Positions 63,316 to 64,000 of a DNA stretch of 64,000 bases are shown piece by piece; the stretch's first letter is position 1, and every line of letters starts with the position of its first letter. The translations under genes and the position numbers were made by a program. The notes beneath the pieces were generated by a model that ran no database searches, was not told the DNA's origin, and worked only from the letters and a program-made list of their open reading frames with translations. The stretch comes from Pseudomonas mosselii (GTDB lineage Bacteria > Pseudomonadota > Gammaproteobacteria > Pseudomonadales > Pseudomonadaceae): the NCBI RefSeq assembly GCF_019823065.1, contig NZ_CP081966.1, positions 5,053,501-5,117,500 of the forward strand, written 5' to 3'.

Positions 63316-64000
63316 TGTGTAACCGCCCACGAATAAGTAACTTTTTCAAAAGGATACCTTCGTGGGTAAGCAAATGGACCAAGACAAACTCAAAGCACTG
63401 GCTGCTGAGCTGGCCAAAGACATCAAGTCTGAAAAAGATCTCGGCACCCTCACCCAACAGCTGATCAAGCTCACCGTCGAAACCGCGCTCAATGCCGAAA
63501 TGGACGAGCATCTGGGCTACGAGAAACACGCCCCACAAGGCCGCGGGACCGGCAACAATCGCAATGGCTATTCCACCAAACGCCTAAAAGGGCAGCACGG
63601 AGAAGTCACCATCCAGGCTCCTCGTGACCGTAACTCGTCCTTCGAGCCTCAGTTTGTCCGCAAGGGCCAGTCCCGCCTGACCCAGATGGACGACCAGATC
63701 CTCGCCCTCTACGCAAAGGGCTTGAGCACGCGGGATATCGTTGACGCATTCAAAGAGATGTATGACGCCGACATCTCGGCGGGGCTGGTATCGAAGGTGA
63801 CCGAACGTGTCATCGAGCAGGTCCACGAATGGCAAAACCGGCCGCTGGATCCGCTCTATCCCATCGTTTATCTGGACTGCATTGTGCTGAAGATCCGCGC
63901 GAACCAGAGGGTGATCAACAAGTCGCTCTATCTGGCACTGGGCATCAATATGGAGGGTCACAAGGAGCTGCTGGGCCTGTGGCTGGCCGAGACCGAAGGG
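63316..64000 (+). mobile_element. Second IS256-family element, cut by window end
   Basis: Starts near the TGTGTAACCGCCCACG sequence just outside the ATPase reading frame; the left terminus is approximate. It carries a transposase frame that runs off the window. It is different from the IS256-family element at 41026. Confidence 0.8.
63374..64000 (+). CDS. IS256-family transposase, N-terminal 209 codons
   Basis: Begins MDQDKLKALAAELAKDIKSE and continues with TVETALNAEMDEHLGYEKH, GNNRNGYSTKRL, MDDQILALYAKGLSTRDIV and the first catalytic Asp region YPIVYLDCIVLKIRAN. No stop codon before the window end. The ATG is preceded by GGGTAAG. The rest of the DDE domain lies outside the window. Confidence 0.92.
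   Translation, partial: MDQDKLKALAAELAKDIKSEKDLGTLTQQLIKLTVETALNAEMDEHLGYEKHAPQGRGTGNNRNGYSTKRLKGQHGEVTIQAPRDRNSSFEPQFVRKGQSRLTQMDDQILALYAKGLSTRDIVDAFKEMYDADISAGLVSKVTERVIEQVHEWQNRPLDPLYPIVYLDCIVLKIRANQRVINKSLYLALGINMEGHKELLGLWLAETEG

Larger units (their letters stand above)
56456..64000. mobile_element. Left end of an integrative element (Tn4371-like ICE or island)
   Basis: From 56456 the content changes to integrase, DUF1016 nuclease, radC, a foreign ATPase and two IS elements. The integrase resembles that of Tn4371-family ICEs, whose conserved int end also has radC. The conjugation and partition genes that would prove this lie beyond the window, if present. Confidence 0.6.

Overview
The window looks like the chromosome of a Pseudomonas putida-group bacterium. 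It has high GC, the Entner-Doudoroff genes edd/glk next to gap with two HexR-type operators, an arcDABC arginine deiminase operon, a GcsR-controlled glycine cleavage/serine dehydratase operon, the ColRS two-component system, and many REP palindromes of the kinds common in P. putida (cores GCGGGGCAAGCCCGCTCCCA and GCGACACAAGGCCGCTCCCA). The species call rests on recognised gene content and order, not on a database search.

Layout. 1-3226: glk (cut by the window edge) and edd, divergent from gap. 3500-8585: an iron/heme uptake module with a Fur box, an ECF sigma factor, a FecR-type anti-sigma, a TonB-dependent heme receptor with a signalling domain, and the heme oxygenase hemO. 8635-16194: a DUF454 membrane protein, two divergent ArcD-type antiporters, and arcABC. 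16314-24027: the sigma54 activator gcsR, three putative operators and a -24/-12 promoter, then gcvH-gcvP-sdaA-gcvT. 24376-38912: housekeeping genes (cold-shock protein, lptF/lptG, pepA, holC, valS, rlmF, hupN, yejK, a GIY-YIG protein, and a gntR-MFS pair).

39016-42448 is a mobile-element knot. A roughly 700-bp palindromic intergenic repeat has been hit by an IS110/IS1111-type element and, in its other arm, by a complete IS256-family element with 8-bp target duplications. Beyond it come the ColR-linked genes (methyltransferase, InaA-like kinase, small exported protein), colRS, a PAP2 phosphatase with a ColR box, groESL, fxsA, a HugZ-family heme protein with a Fur box, DUF481, an alkyltransferase-like protein, ampG, an mdfA-like exporter and sodB.

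From about 56448 to the window end lies one end of an integrated element. A tyrosine integrase (resembling those of Tn4371-type ICEs) is translationally coupled to a DUF1016/YhcG nuclease and followed by radC. The apparent att site lies in the T-tract of the sodB terminator. Next comes an AT-richer gene for a RloC/PrrC-like ABC-ATPase (761 codons can be recovered) with a CxxC zinc-hook-like motif and a C-terminal R-x3-E / R-x6-H signature. It is cut by a 1206-bp IS407-group IS3 element with a 4-bp target duplication; removing the IS restores the frame exactly. A second IS256-family element abuts its 5' end and runs off the window. This disabled putative anticodon-nuclease defence gene, and the IS110 non-coding end that may carry a guide RNA, are the most interesting parts of the window.
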